64,000 bases of DNA from contig NZ_CP069535.1 in NCBI RefSeq assembly GCF_016889805.1, positions 1,488,001 to 1,552,000 on the forward strand. The letters are read 5' to 3'. The stretch comes from Rhodanobacter sp. FDAARGOS 1247. GTDB lineage: Bacteria > Pseudomonadota > Gammaproteobacteria > Xanthomonadales > Rhodanobacteraceae. The stretch's first letter is position 1. Each line of letters opens with the position of its first letter. The translations under genes and the position numbers were made by a program. Under the pieces are notes generated by a model, which saw only the letters and a program-made list of their open reading frames with translations, had not been told where the DNA came from and did no database searches. Of the stretch, positions 26,126 through 35,585 are shown in pieces.

Positions 26126-28456
26126 ATGAATCGTTCGTTGAAATTGTCGGTGCTGATCGCGCTGGCGCTGGGCACCAGCCAGGTGATGGCCATGGATCTG
26201 GGTCAGATCCAGGTCAAGTCGGCGCTGGGCCAACCGCTGCTGGCCGAGATCCCGCTGCATTCGGACAATCCGGCGGAGCTGCAGAATCTCAGTGTCCAGC
26301 TGGCTTCCAGCGAGGAATTCGCACGCGCCGGCATCGTGGGTGGACGCACCTCGATCCCGTTGCACTTCAGCGTGGCCAACGCCGGCGGCGCCCATCCGGT
26401 GATCCGCATCACCAGCAGCACGCCGGTGGATGACCCCTTCCTCGACCTGCTGCTTGAGGTGAACGGCAAGGCGGGCAAGAGCGTGCGCGAGTACGCGATC
26501 CTGCTCGACCCGCCGAATGCCGCCGCGAAGGCCCCGGTGGCGGCGACTCCCGCGCCCGTCCGCCCTGCGTCGCACCCGAAGGCAGCTGCCGCACCCGTCG
26601 CCGCAGCGCCGAAGGCGACCGCGCCGGCCCCCGTGGCAAGGCCGGCCGCACCGGTGGCCGGCAACGGCCAGCTCGGTCCGGTCGAACGCGGCCAGACCCT
26701 GTCCGGCATCGCGCGCAACGTGGCTCCGTCCGGGGTCGACGTGCAGCAGATGATGCTGGCGCTCAAGCAGGCCAACCCTGACGCGTTCTACCGCGACAAC
26801 ATCAATGCATTGAAGAGTGGCGTGGTGCTGCGCGTGCCGACCTCGGCCGAGGCGCAGGCGATGTCCATCGCCGCCGCTGCCGCCGAAGTCCGTCGCCAGA
26901 ACAGCGACTGGCGCGCCGGCGTGCCGGGCAAGCCCACCATCGTGGCCGATGCCGCCACCAGCGGGTCGACTTCCAGTGCCTCCAGCGGCGCTGCCGGCAA
27001 CGGCGACCGGCTCGCACTGGTGCCGGCCAGGCAGGGCAGTGGTGCCGGAACCCAGGGCGCGGGCTCGAGCGACAAGTCCACCGCCAGCCTCCGCCAGGAT
27101 CTGCTGCGGAGCCAGGAAAGCTTGGCCAGCCTGCAGCAGCAGAGTTCGGACCTGAAGACCCGGCTGAAGGACCTCAGCGACATCAACAGCAAGAACGAAC
27201 GACTGCTGTCGCTGAAGGACAACGAGATCGCCGAGCTGCAGGCCAAGCTGGCCGCCGCGAGGAAGAGCGCCGGCATGCCGGCGGTTGCCGCCAGTGCGGC
27301 CAGGGTGACGGCTGCCCCGGCACCCGCCATGCCCGCGCCGGTTGCGAAGACCGAGCTTGAAGCGGCCCATGCCAGCACGGCCATGACGCCGGCTGCAGCA
27401 AACACGCCCGCGCTGGCATCCACCGCGCCCAGTGCCCCGGTTTCCTCCGCCACCACGGTGACCACGCCGCTGGCGGACTCGGCTGCAGTCAAGCCGGTCG
27501 AACCGGTCAAGCCGGCAGTGACCAAGCCGGTCGCGCCGGCTCCCGCTCCGGTCGAGGAGCAGCCGTGGTACATGCAGACCTGGGCGTGGGCTGCCGGTGC
27601 GGGCGCGATCGTGCTGCTGATCCTGCTGGCGATGCTGGGCCGTCGACGCAAGCCGGCTGCCGCGGCAGCCAAGTCTTCCACGTCACTGGCCGACCGTTTC
27701 GGATCCGTGCCCGGCGCTGCCGACCAGGATCTGCTGGGCGACGACGTCGACCAGGAAGAGTTGCTCGACCAGTTGGCCGAGCATCCGGATGACATCGGCC
27801 TGCACCTGGAGCTGGTCACGCTGTATTACTCGCGCCGCGACGTCGATCATTTCGAGGCCGCCGCCGAGGCGATGCACGCCCACATCACCGACCCGCAGCA
27901 GGACGAGTGGCAGGACGTGCTGCACATGGGCGAGGACCTGGTGCCCGGTCATCCGCTGTTCGACCACCACGAAGCGTCCGCCGCGCACGACGATGCCGAC
28001 GCCCATGGCGAGTTCAACATCGATGACTATGCCGATGCGAGCGACGCGCCCACGGTGGTGTCCTCGATGCCGCCGCTGCCCGGCGCCGGCCCGAAGAAGG
28101 TCAGCGAGTACAACTTCAACTTCGATCTGACCCATCCCGCCGCAGCGCCGCCGGCGCGCCCGGAAGCGGCGGCGGAAGACGTCACGGTGGTGGCGCCCCG
28201 CACTCCCGCGGCACCGGCGGAGCCGGCATCGGACTGGAATTTCGAGGAGGCCGAGCGTGCCCCGGCGAGCCACGACGATGGCCAGGATCTCGGCGAATTC
28301 AACGACGATCCGGTGGACACCAAGCTCGACCTGGCGCGTGCCTATGTCGACATGGGCGACGCCGAGGGCGCCCGCGCCATGCTGGGCGAGGTGATGAAGG
28401 AAGGCAGCCAGATGCAGCGTGACGTGGCCAAGCGGCTGCTGGACAGCCTGCACTGA
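26126..28456 (+). CDS. fimV: FimV/HubP-like polar peptidoglycan-binding protein
   Basis: 776 residues. Signal peptide MNRSLKLSVLIALALGTSQVMA, then the FimV N-terminal domain (DLGQIQVKSALGQPLLAEIPL), a LysM-like domain (about 185-250, containing VERGQTLSGIARNV), a coiled coil (about 310-385), an Ala/Pro-rich stretch, one membrane helix (about 485-505) and an acidic cytoplasmic part ending in the FimV C-terminal TPR-like motif (LDLARAYVDMGDAEGARAML). FimV organises type IV pili, twitching and cell poles. It has a 170-bp leader region and its own terminator. Confidence 0.96.
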   Translation: MNRSLKLSVLIALALGTSQVMAMDLGQIQVKSALGQPLLAEIPLHSDNPAELQNLSVQLASSEEFARAGIVGGRTSIPLHFSVANAGGAHPVIRITSSTPVDDPFLDLLLEVNGKAGKSVREYAILLDPPNAAAKAPVAATPAPVRPASHPKAAAAPVAAAPKATAPAPVARPAAPVAGNGQLGPVERGQTLSGIARNVAPSGVDVQQMMLALKQANPDAFYRDNINALKSGVVLRVPTSAEAQAMSIAAAAAEVRRQNSDWRAGVPGKPTIVADAATSGSTSSASSGAAGNGDRLALVPARQGSGAGTQGAGSSDKSTASLRQDLLRSQESLASLQQQSSDLKTRLKDLSDINSKNERLLSLKDNEIAELQAKLAAARKSAGMPAVAASAARVTAAPAPAMPAPVAKTELEAAHASTAMTPAAANTPALASTAPSAPVSSATTVTTPLADSAAVKPVEPVKPAVTKPVAPAPAPVEEQPWYMQTWAWAAGAGAIVLLILLAMLGRRRKPAAAAAKSSTSLADRFGSVPGAADQDLLGDDVDQEELLDQLAEHPDDIGLHLELVTLYYSRRDVDHFEAAAEAMHAHITDPQQDEWQDVLHMGEDLVPGHPLFDHHEASAAHDDADAHGEFNIDDYADASDAPTVVSSMPPLPGAGPKKVSEYNFNFDLTHPAAAPPARPEAAAEDVTVVAPRTPAAPAEPASDWNFEEAERAPASHDDGQDLGEFNDDPVDTKLDLARAYVDMGDAEGARAMLGEVMKEGSQMQRDVAKRLLDSLH

Positions 28457-28476
28457 GTTTCCTGCTTCGCTTGTGT

Positions 28477-28507
28477 GGCATCGGGCCGGCCTAGCCGGCC
28501 CGATGCC
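28477..28507 (+). terminator. intrinsic terminator of fimV
   Basis: Perfect 14-bp arms GGCATCGGGCCGGC and GCCGGCCCGATGCC around a CTA loop, followed by GTTTTGG. Confidence 0.85.
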
Positions 28508-28557
28508 GTTTTGGCCTGCTAATCTTCGACGTTTCCCCCTCAGGTTCTGCACGATCC

Positions 28558-29328
28558 ATGCGTATCGCTCTGGGTATCGAGTACGACGGCACCGACTTCT
28601 GCGGCTGGCAGCGGCTGAAGCAGGATGTCAGCGTGCAGGGCGCGCTGGAGCGGGCGCTGTCGACGGTGGCCGCGCATCCGGTCGAGGTCAGCTGCGCCGG
28701 TCGCACCGATGCGGGCGTGCATGGCCGCTGCCAGGTCGTGCATTTCGATACCGACGCCAGCCGCGACATGCGTGGCTGGGTGCTGGGCAGCTGCTCCAAC
28801 CTGCCGAACAGCGTGGCCGTGCTGTGGGCGCAGCCGGTGCCGGACAGTTTCCACGCGCGTTACGCCGCACGCAGCCGGCGCTACCGCTATCACCTGCTGA
28901 ACCGGCCGGTGCGTGCGGCGCTGGATGCGCGCTATGTCACCTGGGAGCGCCTGCCGCTGGACGCCGGGCGCATGCACGTTGCCGCCCAGGCCCTGCTGGG
29001 CGAGCATGATTTCAGCGCATTCCGCGCCTTGTCCTGCCAGGCGGCGCACCCGCGGCGAAGCGTGCTGGCGGTGAGCGTGCGGCGCGAGGGCGAGCAGCTG
29101 TTCGTGGAGATCGAGGCGAATGCCTTCCTGCATCACATGGTGCGCAACATCGTCGGCTCGCTGCTGCCGATCGGCCGTGGCGAACAGCCGATCGAGTGGA
29201 TGGGTGAACTGCTGGCCGGTCGTGACCGCCAGGTGGCCGGCCCCACCGCACCGGCTTCGGGCTTGACCTTCATCGGTCCACGCTACGAGCGCCACTGGCA
29301 TCTGCCGGAAGAGGTCAGCCAGCCATGA
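28558..29328 (+). CDS. truA: tRNA pseudouridine(38-40) synthase
   Basis: 256 residues. The catalytic aspartate is in [10 protein letters not shown] (about residue 52). Other family marks are [12 protein letters not shown] at the N-terminus, [10 protein letters not shown], and [14 protein letters not shown]. It makes pseudouridine at positions 38-40 of the anticodon stem. The stop overlaps the trpF start by 4 bp, a truA-trpF pairing frequent in gammaproteobacteria. Confidence 0.97.
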   Translation: MRIALGIEYDGTDFCGWQRLKQDVSVQGALERALSTVAAHPVEVSCAGRTDAGVHGRCQVVHFDTDASRDMRGWVLGSCSNLPNSVAVLWAQPVPDSFHARYAARSRRYRYHLLNRPVRAALDARYVTWERLPLDAGRMHVAAQALLGEHDFSAFRALSCQAAHPRRSVLAVSVRREGEQLFVEIEANAFLHHMVRNIVGSLLPIGRGEQPIEWMGELLAGRDRQVAGPTAPASGLTFIGPRYERHWHLPEEVSQP

Positions 29329-29948
29329 CCCGGATCAAGTGCTGCGGCATGACCCGGGTCGACGACGCCGTGCTCGCCGCACGGCTGGGCGCCGATGCGA
29401 TCGGGCTGGTGTTCACCGCGCGCAGCCGACGCCAGGTTGGCCTGCGCCAGGCCCGCGACATCGTCGAGTCGCTGCCGCCTTTCGTGGCGACCGTGGCCTT
29501 GTTCATGGACGACGAGGCGAGCCTGGTGGAACGGGTGCTGGAGCAGGTGCGGCCCGCGCTGCTGCAGTTCCACGGCGAGGAAACCGACCCCTGGTGCGCG
29601 CAGTTTGGCCATCCATTCCTGAAGGCGCTGGCGATGGGCGAGGGCGCTGCCGGTCTGTCGCGCCGGCACGACTACCCGCATGCCGCCGGCCTGCTGCTGG
29701 ATGGCCATGCCCGTGGCGAGGCCGGTGGCAGCGGCAAGACGTTCGACTGGTCGCTGTTGGCGGAAGTGCGCGAGAAGCCGCTGATCGTTGCTGGCGGGCT
29801 GGAGTCGGGCAACGTGGCGGACGCCGTGCGCATGGCGCGACCGTGGGCGGTGGACGTGGCCAGTGGCGTGGAATCCGCGCCCGGCATCAAGGACCCGGCG
29901 CGGCTGGAAGCCTTCGTTCGCGCGGTGCGCGCGGTCGACGCGGAGTAG
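29325..29948 (+). CDS. trpF: phosphoribosylanthranilate isomerase
   Basis: 207 residues, a monofunctional TrpF barrel. The catalytic cysteine is in IKCCGMTR, and the general acid aspartate is in LLLDGHA; the phosphate-binding GGLESGNV and [13 protein letters not shown] follow. It performs the Amadori rearrangement in tryptophan synthesis. It is coupled to truA. A LysR gene on the other strand separates it from trpBA. Confidence 0.96.
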   Translation: MTRIKCCGMTRVDDAVLAARLGADAIGLVFTARSRRQVGLRQARDIVESLPPFVATVALFMDDEASLVERVLEQVRPALLQFHGEETDPWCAQFGHPFLKALAMGEGAAGLSRRHDYPHAAGLLLDGHARGEAGGSGKTFDWSLLAEVREKPLIVAGGLESGNVADAVRMARPWAVDVASGVESAPGIKDPARLEAFVRAVRAVDAE

Positions 29949-29984
29949 AGGGCCAGTCGCGGAGATCGCGGCGGGCCTGCCGGC

Positions 29985-30878
29985 TCAGCCGCCGGCCAGC
30001 TCCTGGCGCAGCCACTGGGCCAGTGCGACGGCGCGACGATCGCCGGAGCGCTGCGGCGTGGCCAGGATCCAGTGGCCCGTGGTGGGCTGGAATCCCCACG
30101 GCGCCAGCAGGCGCCCGGTCGCCAGGTCGTCGGCCACCAACGGCGCCGGCGCGATCGCCACGCCCAGCCCGGCGATGGCCGCTTCCAGCAGATGGTAGAG
30201 GTGCGGAAAACCCGCGCCGCCGGGCGGGCGCGAGGGCGGCAGATCCATGCCACGCAGCCAGTCTGGCCAGGCCTGCGGACGCGAAGTGGTGTGCAATACC
30301 GGCTCGTCGAGCAGGCAGCCGGGCAGCTGCCCCTGCAGTCGCGGCCAGCCGCCGTAGCGCGGGCTGACCACCGGGCCGATCCGTTCCGGCGCCAGCGTGT
30401 CGACCTGCCAGCCCGCGGGCCAGGGCGGCGCCGACAACAGCAGCAGGGCGTCCAGCCTGCCCGGTTCCGCGGTCGGCGATGACTCCTGTGCCGACAGATG
30501 CAGGCGCAACCCGGGCAGGTCGTGCGCCAGCCGATCCAGCCGCGGGATCAGCCAGCGCGCCAGCAGGCTGCTGGCGCAACCGAGCACGAACGGCGCCTGC
30601 GCGTTGTGCTCGCGCAGGGCGGCCCAGCTGTCGCGCAATTGCTCGAAGGCGAGGCCGGCCCCGGCGTGCAGTTGTTCGCCCGCAGCGGTCAGCACCAGTC
30701 CACGGCCCTGGCGTGAAAACAGCGGTCGGCCCAGCGCTTCGTCGAGCAGGCGCAGTTGCCGGCTGACCGCGCCATGGGTGACGTGCAGTTCCGCCGCGGC
30801 CCGGCCCACGCTGTGCAGTCGCGCCACCGCCTCGAAGGCGCGCAAGGCATTCAACGGTGGCAGTTCGCGCCCTGACAT
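29985..30878 (-). CDS. LysR-family regulator divergent from trpBA (TrpI-like)
   Basis: 297 residues from ATG 30878; longer readings run into the trpB promoter. The helix-turn-helix spans LPPLNALRAFEAVARLHSVGRAAAELHVTHGAVSRQLRLLDEAL, the GcvA/TrpI-like subgroup. A periplasmic-binding-type effector domain follows. In Pseudomonas, TrpI is divergent from trpBA and activates it with indoleglycerol phosphate; the same arrangement here makes a TrpI role likely, but a different effector is possible. The intergenic region holds a GCGATAA dyad (see 30904-30950). Confidence 0.85.
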   Translation of the reverse strand: MSGRELPPLNALRAFEAVARLHSVGRAAAELHVTHGAVSRQLRLLDEALGRPLFSRQGRGLVLTAAGEQLHAGAGLAFEQLRDSWAALREHNAQAPFVLGCASSLLARWLIPRLDRLAHDLPGLRLHLSAQESSPTAEPGRLDALLLLSAPPWPAGWQVDTLAPERIGPVVSPRYGGWPRLQGQLPGCLLDEPVLHTTSRPQAWPDWLRGMDLPPSRPPGGAGFPHLYHLLEAAIAGLGVAIAPAPLVADDLATGRLLAPWGFQPTTGHWILATPQRSGDRRAVALAQWLRQELAGG

Positions 30879-30903
30879 GATTGAGTTTTCCTGAGGTATG
30901 GAG

Positions 30904-30950
30904 GCGATCTTATCGCTTTTCCGCGCGGTCACGACTGCGATAATCTGCAG
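30904..30950. promoter_or_regulatory. trpB control region with TTATCGC / GCGATAA dyad
   Basis: GCGATCTTATCGC (30904-30916) is a 5-3-5 dyad. TTATCGC (30910-30916) and GCGATAA (30937-30943) form a wider inverted pair with a 20-bp gap. TGCGATAAT supplies an extended -10 for trpB (GATAAT 30939-30944), while the -35 position is poor. A weak -35 next to a dyad fits activation by the divergent LysR protein. Confidence 0.5.
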
Positions 30951-31005
30951 GACATTCCCGATCCGATGAGCGGGGATCTTCAGTTTTTCGCACAGGAATC
31001 CCGCC

Positions 31006-32217
31006 ATGCCCCCGATCCAGGACTATCACCGCTGGCCCGACGAGCACGGTCGCTTCGGCGACTACGGTGGCAGCTATGTCGCCGAGACGCTGATGGCGCC
31101 GCTGGCCGAGCTGGCCGAGGCCTACGAGCGCCTGCGCCAGGATGCGGGCTTCCTCGCCGAACTGGACCGCGACCTGCAGCACTACGTGGGGCGGCCCAGT
31201 CCGGTCTATCACGCCCAGCGGCTGTCGCAGCATGTCGGGGGAGCACGCATCCTGCTCAAGCGCGAGGACCTGAACCACACCGGCGCGCACAAGATCAACA
31301 ACACCGTCGGCCAGGCGCTGGTGGCCCGGCACATGGGCAAGCGGCGGATCATCGCCGAGACCGGGGCCGGCCAGCATGGCGTGGCCAGCGCCACCGTGGC
31401 CGCGCGCCTGGGCATGCAGTGCGTGGTCTACATGGGCGCGGTGGACATCGAGCGGCAGAAGATCAACGTCTACCGGATGAAGCTGCTGGGCGCCGAGGTG
31501 GTGCCGGTGACGTCCGGTTCGAAGACGCTGAAGGATGCGCTGAACGAGGCGATGCGCGACTGGGTCACCAACGTGGCCGACACTTTCTACATCATCGGCA
31601 CGGTGGCTGGCCCGCATCCGTACCCGAAGATGGTGCGCGACTTCAACGCCATCGTGGGGCGCGAGGCGCGGGCCCAGGTGCTGGCGCAGTACGGCCGCCT
31701 GCCCGACGTGCTCACCGCCTGCGTGGGCGGCGGCTCGAATGCGATCGGCCTGTTCCACGCCTTCCTCAACGACGCCGGCGTGCGCATCGTCGGCGCCGAG
31801 GCGGCAGGCGAGGGCATCGCCACCGGTCACCACGCCGCTTCGCTGGCTGCGGGTCGCCCCGGCGTGCTGCATGGCAACCGCACCTATGTGCTGTGCGACG
31901 ACAACGGCCAGATCACCGAGACGCATTCGATCTCGGCCGGACTCGACTATCCGGGCGTTGGCCCGGAGCACGCGTTCCTGAAGGACGCCGGGCGCGCCGA
32001 GTATGTCGGCGTGACGGACGACGAAGCGATGGAGGCATTCCACCTGCTGGCCCGCACCGAAGGCATCCTGGCCGCGCTGGAATCCAGCCATGCGGTCGCC
32101 CAGGCGATGAAGCTGGCGCGCGAGCTGCCGAAGGACGGCATCGTGCTGTGCAACCTCTCCGGTCGTGGCGACAAGGACGTGCACACGATCGCCGCGCGCG
32201 AAGGAGTCGAGGTATGA
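31006..32217 (+). CDS. trpB: tryptophan synthase beta chain
   Basis: 403 residues. The PLP lysine is in [10 protein letters not shown] (about residue 92). Other marks are [28 protein letters not shown], the phosphate cradle GGGSNAIG, and the C-terminal [11 protein letters not shown]. It joins indole and serine to tryptophan in complex with TrpA. AGGA stands upstream of the start. The stop overlaps the trpA start by 4 bp. Confidence 0.98.
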   Translation: MPPIQDYHRWPDEHGRFGDYGGSYVAETLMAPLAELAEAYERLRQDAGFLAELDRDLQHYVGRPSPVYHAQRLSQHVGGARILLKREDLNHTGAHKINNTVGQALVARHMGKRRIIAETGAGQHGVASATVAARLGMQCVVYMGAVDIERQKINVYRMKLLGAEVVPVTSGSKTLKDALNEAMRDWVTNVADTFYIIGTVAGPHPYPKMVRDFNAIVGREARAQVLAQYGRLPDVLTACVGGGSNAIGLFHAFLNDAGVRIVGAEAAGEGIATGHHAASLAAGRPGVLHGNRTYVLCDDNGQITETHSISAGLDYPGVGPEHAFLKDAGRAEYVGVTDDEAMEAFHLLARTEGILAALESSHAVAQAMKLARELPKDGIVLCNLSGRGDKDVHTIAAREGVEV

Positions 32218-33014
32218 GCCGCATCGATCGCCGCTTCGCCAAACTCAAGGCCGCCGGCCGCACCGGGCTGATCCCGTTCGTCACCGCCGGTGATCCCGTG
32301 CCCGGGCACATGGTTGCCCTGATGCATGCGCTGGTCGATGCCGGCGCCGACCTGATCGAACTGGGCGTGCCGTTTTCCGATCCGATGGCCGACGGTCCGG
32401 TGATCCAGCACGCCAGCGAGCGGGCGATCGCCCAAGGGGTCGGACTGAAGGAAGTGCTGGGCTGGGTCGGCGAGTTTCGCCGCCGCGATGCCGACACGCC
32501 GATCGTGCTGATGGGCTATCTGAATCCGGTCGAGATCCATGGCTACGCGCGCTTCGCGCAGGAGGCCGTGGCGGCCGGCGTCGATGGCGTGCTGCTGGTC
32601 GATTGCCCACTGGAGGAATCGGCCGTGCTGCAGCCGCTGCGCGATGCCGGGTTGCAGCAGATCCTGCTTGCCGCGCCCACCACCGCACCCTCGCGTATGG
32701 CGCAGCTGTGCGGTTCGGCCGAGGGTTTCCTGTACTATGTCTCGTTCGCCGGCATCACCGGTGCGGCACACTTGAGCACCGGCGATATCGCCGCACGCGT
32801 GGCGGACATCCGCACCCGGGCGAAGGCGCCGGTGGCGGTGGGCTTCGGCATCCGCGATGCGGCAAGCGCGAAGGCGATTGCCGGTTTCGCCGATGCGGTG
32901 GTGATCGGCAGTGCGCTGGTCGAGCGGTTGTCGGGTGCCACCGACGCGGCGGAAATCACCGCCCGTGCGCAAGGTTTCCTGCAGCCGATCCGTGCGGCGC
33001 TGGATGCACACTGA
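32214..33014 (+). CDS. trpA: tryptophan synthase alpha chain
   Basis: 266 residues, a TIM barrel. The catalytic glutamate is in [12 protein letters not shown] and the second acidic residue in PMADGPVIQ. The product-site [10 protein letters not shown] and the phosphate-binding VGFGIRD and VIGSALV are present. It cleaves indoleglycerol phosphate and sends indole to TrpB. The start is the ATG overlapping the trpB stop. Confidence 0.98.
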   Translation: MSRIDRRFAKLKAAGRTGLIPFVTAGDPVPGHMVALMHALVDAGADLIELGVPFSDPMADGPVIQHASERAIAQGVGLKEVLGWVGEFRRRDADTPIVLMGYLNPVEIHGYARFAQEAVAAGVDGVLLVDCPLEESAVLQPLRDAGLQQILLAAPTTAPSRMAQLCGSAEGFLYYVSFAGITGAAHLSTGDIAARVADIRTRAKAPVAVGFGIRDAASAKAIAGFADAVVIGSALVERLSGATDAAEITARAQGFLQPIRAALDAH

Positions 33015-33034
33015 AACGGTCGCCTGGCCGTTTC
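33013..33034 (+). other. small hairpin between trpA and accD
   Basis: Arms GAAACGG (33013-33019) and CCGTTTC (33028-33034) with an 8-nt loop and no U-tract. It may weaken read-through or protect the trpBA message end; evidence is limited to the fold. Confidence 0.35.
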
Positions 33035-33060
33035 GGGTCAGGAACGTTTGAGGTGTTGCG

Positions 33061-33930
33061 ATGAATTGGCTGCAGAAGATCATGAACCCGCGGACCCGTC
33101 CGCAGGGAACCAACGGCGGCAAGGGTTCGGTGCCCGAGGGTGTGTGGGAGAAGTGCGGTGGTTGCGGCACCGTGCTGTACAAGCCGGAACTGGAGCGCAA
33201 CCTGATGGTGTGCCCCAAGTGCGGCCATCACCATTACATCAGCGCGCGGATGCGGCTGGACGCGCTGCTCGACGACGGCTCGGCGCAGGAACTGTGGGCC
33301 AGCCTCGAGCCCACCGATCCGCTGAAATTCCGCGACTCCAAGAAGTACCGCGACCGCATCACCTCGACCCAGAAAAAGACCGGCGAGAAGGATGCGATGG
33401 TCGCCATGAGCGGCAAGCTCAAGGGCCGGCCGCTGATGGCGGTGGCCTTCGAGTTCGCCTACATGGGTGGCTCGATGGGTTCGGTGGTCGGCGAAAAATT
33501 CGCCCGCGCCGCCGAGCGCGCGCTGGCCGACAAGAGCGCCCTGGTGTGCTTCTCCGCCACCGGCGGCGCGCGCATGCAGGAAGCGCTGTTCTCGCTGATG
33601 CAGATGGCCAAGACCTCGGCGGCGCTGGCGCGCCTGCGCGATGCCGGCGTGCCCTACATCAGCGTGCTGACCAACCCGACCACCGGCGGCGTCTCCGCCA
33701 GCCTGGCGATGCTCGGCGACATCAACATCGGCGAGCCGAAGGCGCTGATCGGTTTCGCCGGTCCGCGGGTGATCGAGCAGACCGTGCGCGAGACCCTGCC
33801 GGAAGGTTTCCAGCGTTCGGAGTTCCTGCTCGACCACGGCGCGATCGACATGATCGTCGACCGCCGCGAGATGCGCGACAAGCTGGCCGACCTGCTCGGC
33901 ATCCTGACCCGGGCCGATCGCGCGGCCTGA
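33061..33930 (+). CDS. accD: acetyl-CoA carboxylase carboxyltransferase subunit beta
   Basis: 289 residues. The N-terminal zinc ribbon has two CxxC pairs (CGGC and CPKC), followed by the crotonase-fold carboxyltransferase with [22 protein letters not shown] and [11 protein letters not shown], the oxyanion region. It forms malonyl-CoA with AccA. The trpA-accD neighbourhood is standard in many proteobacteria; folC, which often follows, is not here. Confidence 0.98.
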   Translation: MNWLQKIMNPRTRPQGTNGGKGSVPEGVWEKCGGCGTVLYKPELERNLMVCPKCGHHHYISARMRLDALLDDGSAQELWASLEPTDPLKFRDSKKYRDRITSTQKKTGEKDAMVAMSGKLKGRPLMAVAFEFAYMGGSMGSVVGEKFARAAERALADKSALVCFSATGGARMQEALFSLMQMAKTSAALARLRDAGVPYISVLTNPTTGGVSASLAMLGDINIGEPKALIGFAGPRVIEQTVRETLPEGFQRSEFLLDHGAIDMIVDRREMRDKLADLLGILTRADRAA

Positions 33931-33955
33931 GTCGAGGCATTCGATTGCTCATGAG

Positions 33956-33979
33956 CGATGCCGCCTGCGGGCGGCATCG
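33956..33979 (+). terminator. hairpin after accD
   Basis: Arms CGATGCCGCC (33956-33965) and GGCGGCATCG (33970-33979) around TGCG. No U-tract follows, so termination may be partial. Confidence 0.5.
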
Positions 33980-33996
33980 TCGTATCCGCCGCAGGG

Positions 33997-34307
33997 TTTT
34001 CCACAGCGGCTGTGGAAGTGTTGCGGCAAACCCTGTGGACAAGCGCGATTCCCCACTTGCCGATCAGTGACTTGCTACGCGCTGGTCACGAACTGTCCAG
34101 ATCGCGGTGACCGGTTTCGCGCGTTCGCCGCATGCGTGCGGCGCCAAGTTTTCCACAGCTGGTGTGGGTGTCTTCTGTACAAGCCTGTGGACAAGCGTCG
34201 TTCGCCTTTTGCCGGCAGACACTTGGCTCACTTTGTCGATTTCTTGAGCGGTCGCGCGAAGTTCTCCACAGCGATTGTGGAGCGTGCCGGGTAAAGCCTG
34301 TGGACAA
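33997..34307. repeat. three 46-bp units, each with three DnaA-box-like sites
   Basis: Unit 1 (33997-34042), unit 2 (34149-34194) and unit 3 (34262-34307) share one design. Each starts with TTTTCCACA (TTCTCCACA in unit 3). An inverted TGTGG lies exactly 14 bp after the unit start, and an inverted TGTGGACAA exactly 37 bp after it. Bases outside the boxes vary, except CAGC after the first box and CCTGTGGACAAG at the end. The outer boxes match the DnaA consensus TTWTNCACA at nearly all positions. No gene is supported in this stretch. Confidence 0.75.
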
Positions 34308-34620
34308 GTAGGCTATCTGTCTGAGCGCAAAGGAACTCGCTACGGCGTGCGCAAAGCCTGCGCAGCGAGCTGGCTCAGATCGTCATCGACCACGGCCGGA
34401 TCGATGCGTCGTTTGTCCCGGTGATGGGCGCCACGCAGATGCGGTGTGCCTGCGCGACGCCGTGGCTCTCGGGTGGACTAGGTTTCGCTGACAATCCCGA
34501 TGCGCATGACCATGTCCGTGCCGGTTTGCCGCAGCATCGCGGCGTGGCGTTGCGACGGCATGGCGGACGCATGACGTGGCGCTTACACTGAAGCCTGTTT
34601 TCTTCCGCTGGAGACCGACG
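34308..34620. other. non-coding stretch before the DUF4399 gene
   Basis: No convincing gene: open frames here lack ribosome sites and family features. The only sign of function is a TACACT -10-like box (34584-34589) some 30 bp before the DUF4399 start. Confidence 0.5.
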
Positions 34621-35055
34621 ATGAAACGCATCCTGCTTGCCCTGGCGCTGACGGGACTGACCGCCACCGCGATCGCCGCCGATGCTCCCGGCCTGCCCAC
34701 CACGGCCGCGCCAGCCGGTGCCGAGGTCTACATCATCTCGCCCAGCGATGGCGCCACCGTGGGTCAGGAAGTCACCGTGCGTTTCGGCCTGAAGGGCATG
34801 GGCGTGGCACCGGCCGGCATCGGCAAGGAGCACACCGGCCACCACCATCTGCTGGTCGACGTGAAGGATCTGCCCGCCGCGGGCCAGCCGATCCCGGCCG
34901 ACGCGAACCACATCCACTTCGGTGGCGGCCAGACCCAGACTACGCTGAAGCTCGCGCCGGGAACGCATACGCTGCAACTGGAGCTGGGCGACCAGCATCA
35001 CGTGCCGTTCGAGCCGGCGCTGGTGTCGAAAAGGATCACGGTTCACGTGAAATGA
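34621..35055 (+). CDS. exported DUF4399 protein
   Basis: 144 residues. Signal peptide MKRILLALALTGLTATAIAADA, then the DUF4399 domain: VYIISPSDGATVGQEVTVRFGLKGMGV, a histidine cluster GKEHTGHHHLLVD, NHIHFGGGQT, and a final LGDQHHVPF. The many histidines suggest metal binding in the periplasm, but the family has no established function. ATG 34621 was chosen for the signal peptide and the GGAGACC upstream. Confidence 0.88.
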   Translation: MKRILLALALTGLTATAIAADAPGLPTTAAPAGAEVYIISPSDGATVGQEVTVRFGLKGMGVAPAGIGKEHTGHHHLLVDVKDLPAAGQPIPADANHIHFGGGQTQTTLKLAPGTHTLQLELGDQHHVPFEPALVSKRITVHVK

Positions 35056-35091
35056 CCGGTTCTGCCCTCATCGTTCCGTTCGGAGGCCGCC

Positions 35092-35415
35092 ATGAAACAA
35101 CTTTTGTTCGTTTTCGCCTTGAGTGCGCCGTGCCTTTCGATGGCTGCGGGTGTTCCGGCACAGACGCCCCCGGCGCAATCCGGGGTCGTCGCCCAGCCGG
35201 CCAAGTCGCCCAGCCACCGGCCCTTGATCGACGTGAAATTCGTGCTGGTACGAGCCCCGCCGGAAGAGAACGACGCTCCGCAGCTTGATTTCGGCAACGG
35301 CAAACCCGCCATCGTGCCCTTGCCGTCGTCACGCTGGGACACCGTACCTCTAGGTGCGGATCCCACCAATCCCAATGCTTACTGGTGCCGCAACTGGGGG
35401 TGCCGCTCGCATTGA
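35092..35415 (+). CDS. small exported protein of unknown function
   Basis: 107 residues: signal peptide MKQLLFVFALSAPCLSMAAG, a proline/alanine-rich linker, then a short mature region ending in AYWCRNWGCRSH with two cysteines that could form a disulfide. It lies 36 bp after the DUF4399 gene, behind GGAGG, and is probably in the same transcript. Family not recognised. Confidence 0.75.
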   Translation: MKQLLFVFALSAPCLSMAAGVPAQTPPAQSGVVAQPAKSPSHRPLIDVKFVLVRAPPEENDAPQLDFGNGKPAIVPLPSSRWDTVPLGADPTNPNAYWCRNWGCRSH

Positions 35416-35550
35416 ATGCATGGGTGTGGCAGCCGACGCCATCAGGCGTTGTGGTCGTTCACGATAGCCGCAGGATGAATCATGTACGGGTCCTGGCCGC
35501 GGACGACGGGTAGCGTGAAAGCGGCCATCGGCTTGTCCGCATTGATCGGC

Positions 35551-35556
35551 TAAAAT
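35551..35556 (+). promoter_or_regulatory. -10 element of gltX
   Basis: TAAAAT preceded by GGC, 30 bp before the gltX ATG. A -35 at the right distance is not obvious. Confidence 0.4.
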
Positions 35557-35585
35557 CTGTCGTTCCGCGCCTTCCGAAGATATCC

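Noticed and set aside
33997..34307. DnaA-box region as chromosomal oriC
   Set aside because: dnaA, dnaN, gyrB, rnpA and rpmH are absent, no AT-rich unwinding region is seen, and the neighbours are trpBA and accD. A secondary DnaA-binding locus is more likely.
34375..35046. Minus-strand frame opposite the DUF4399 gene
   Set aside because: The plus strand has a signal peptide, ribosome site and DUF4399 features; the minus frame has none.
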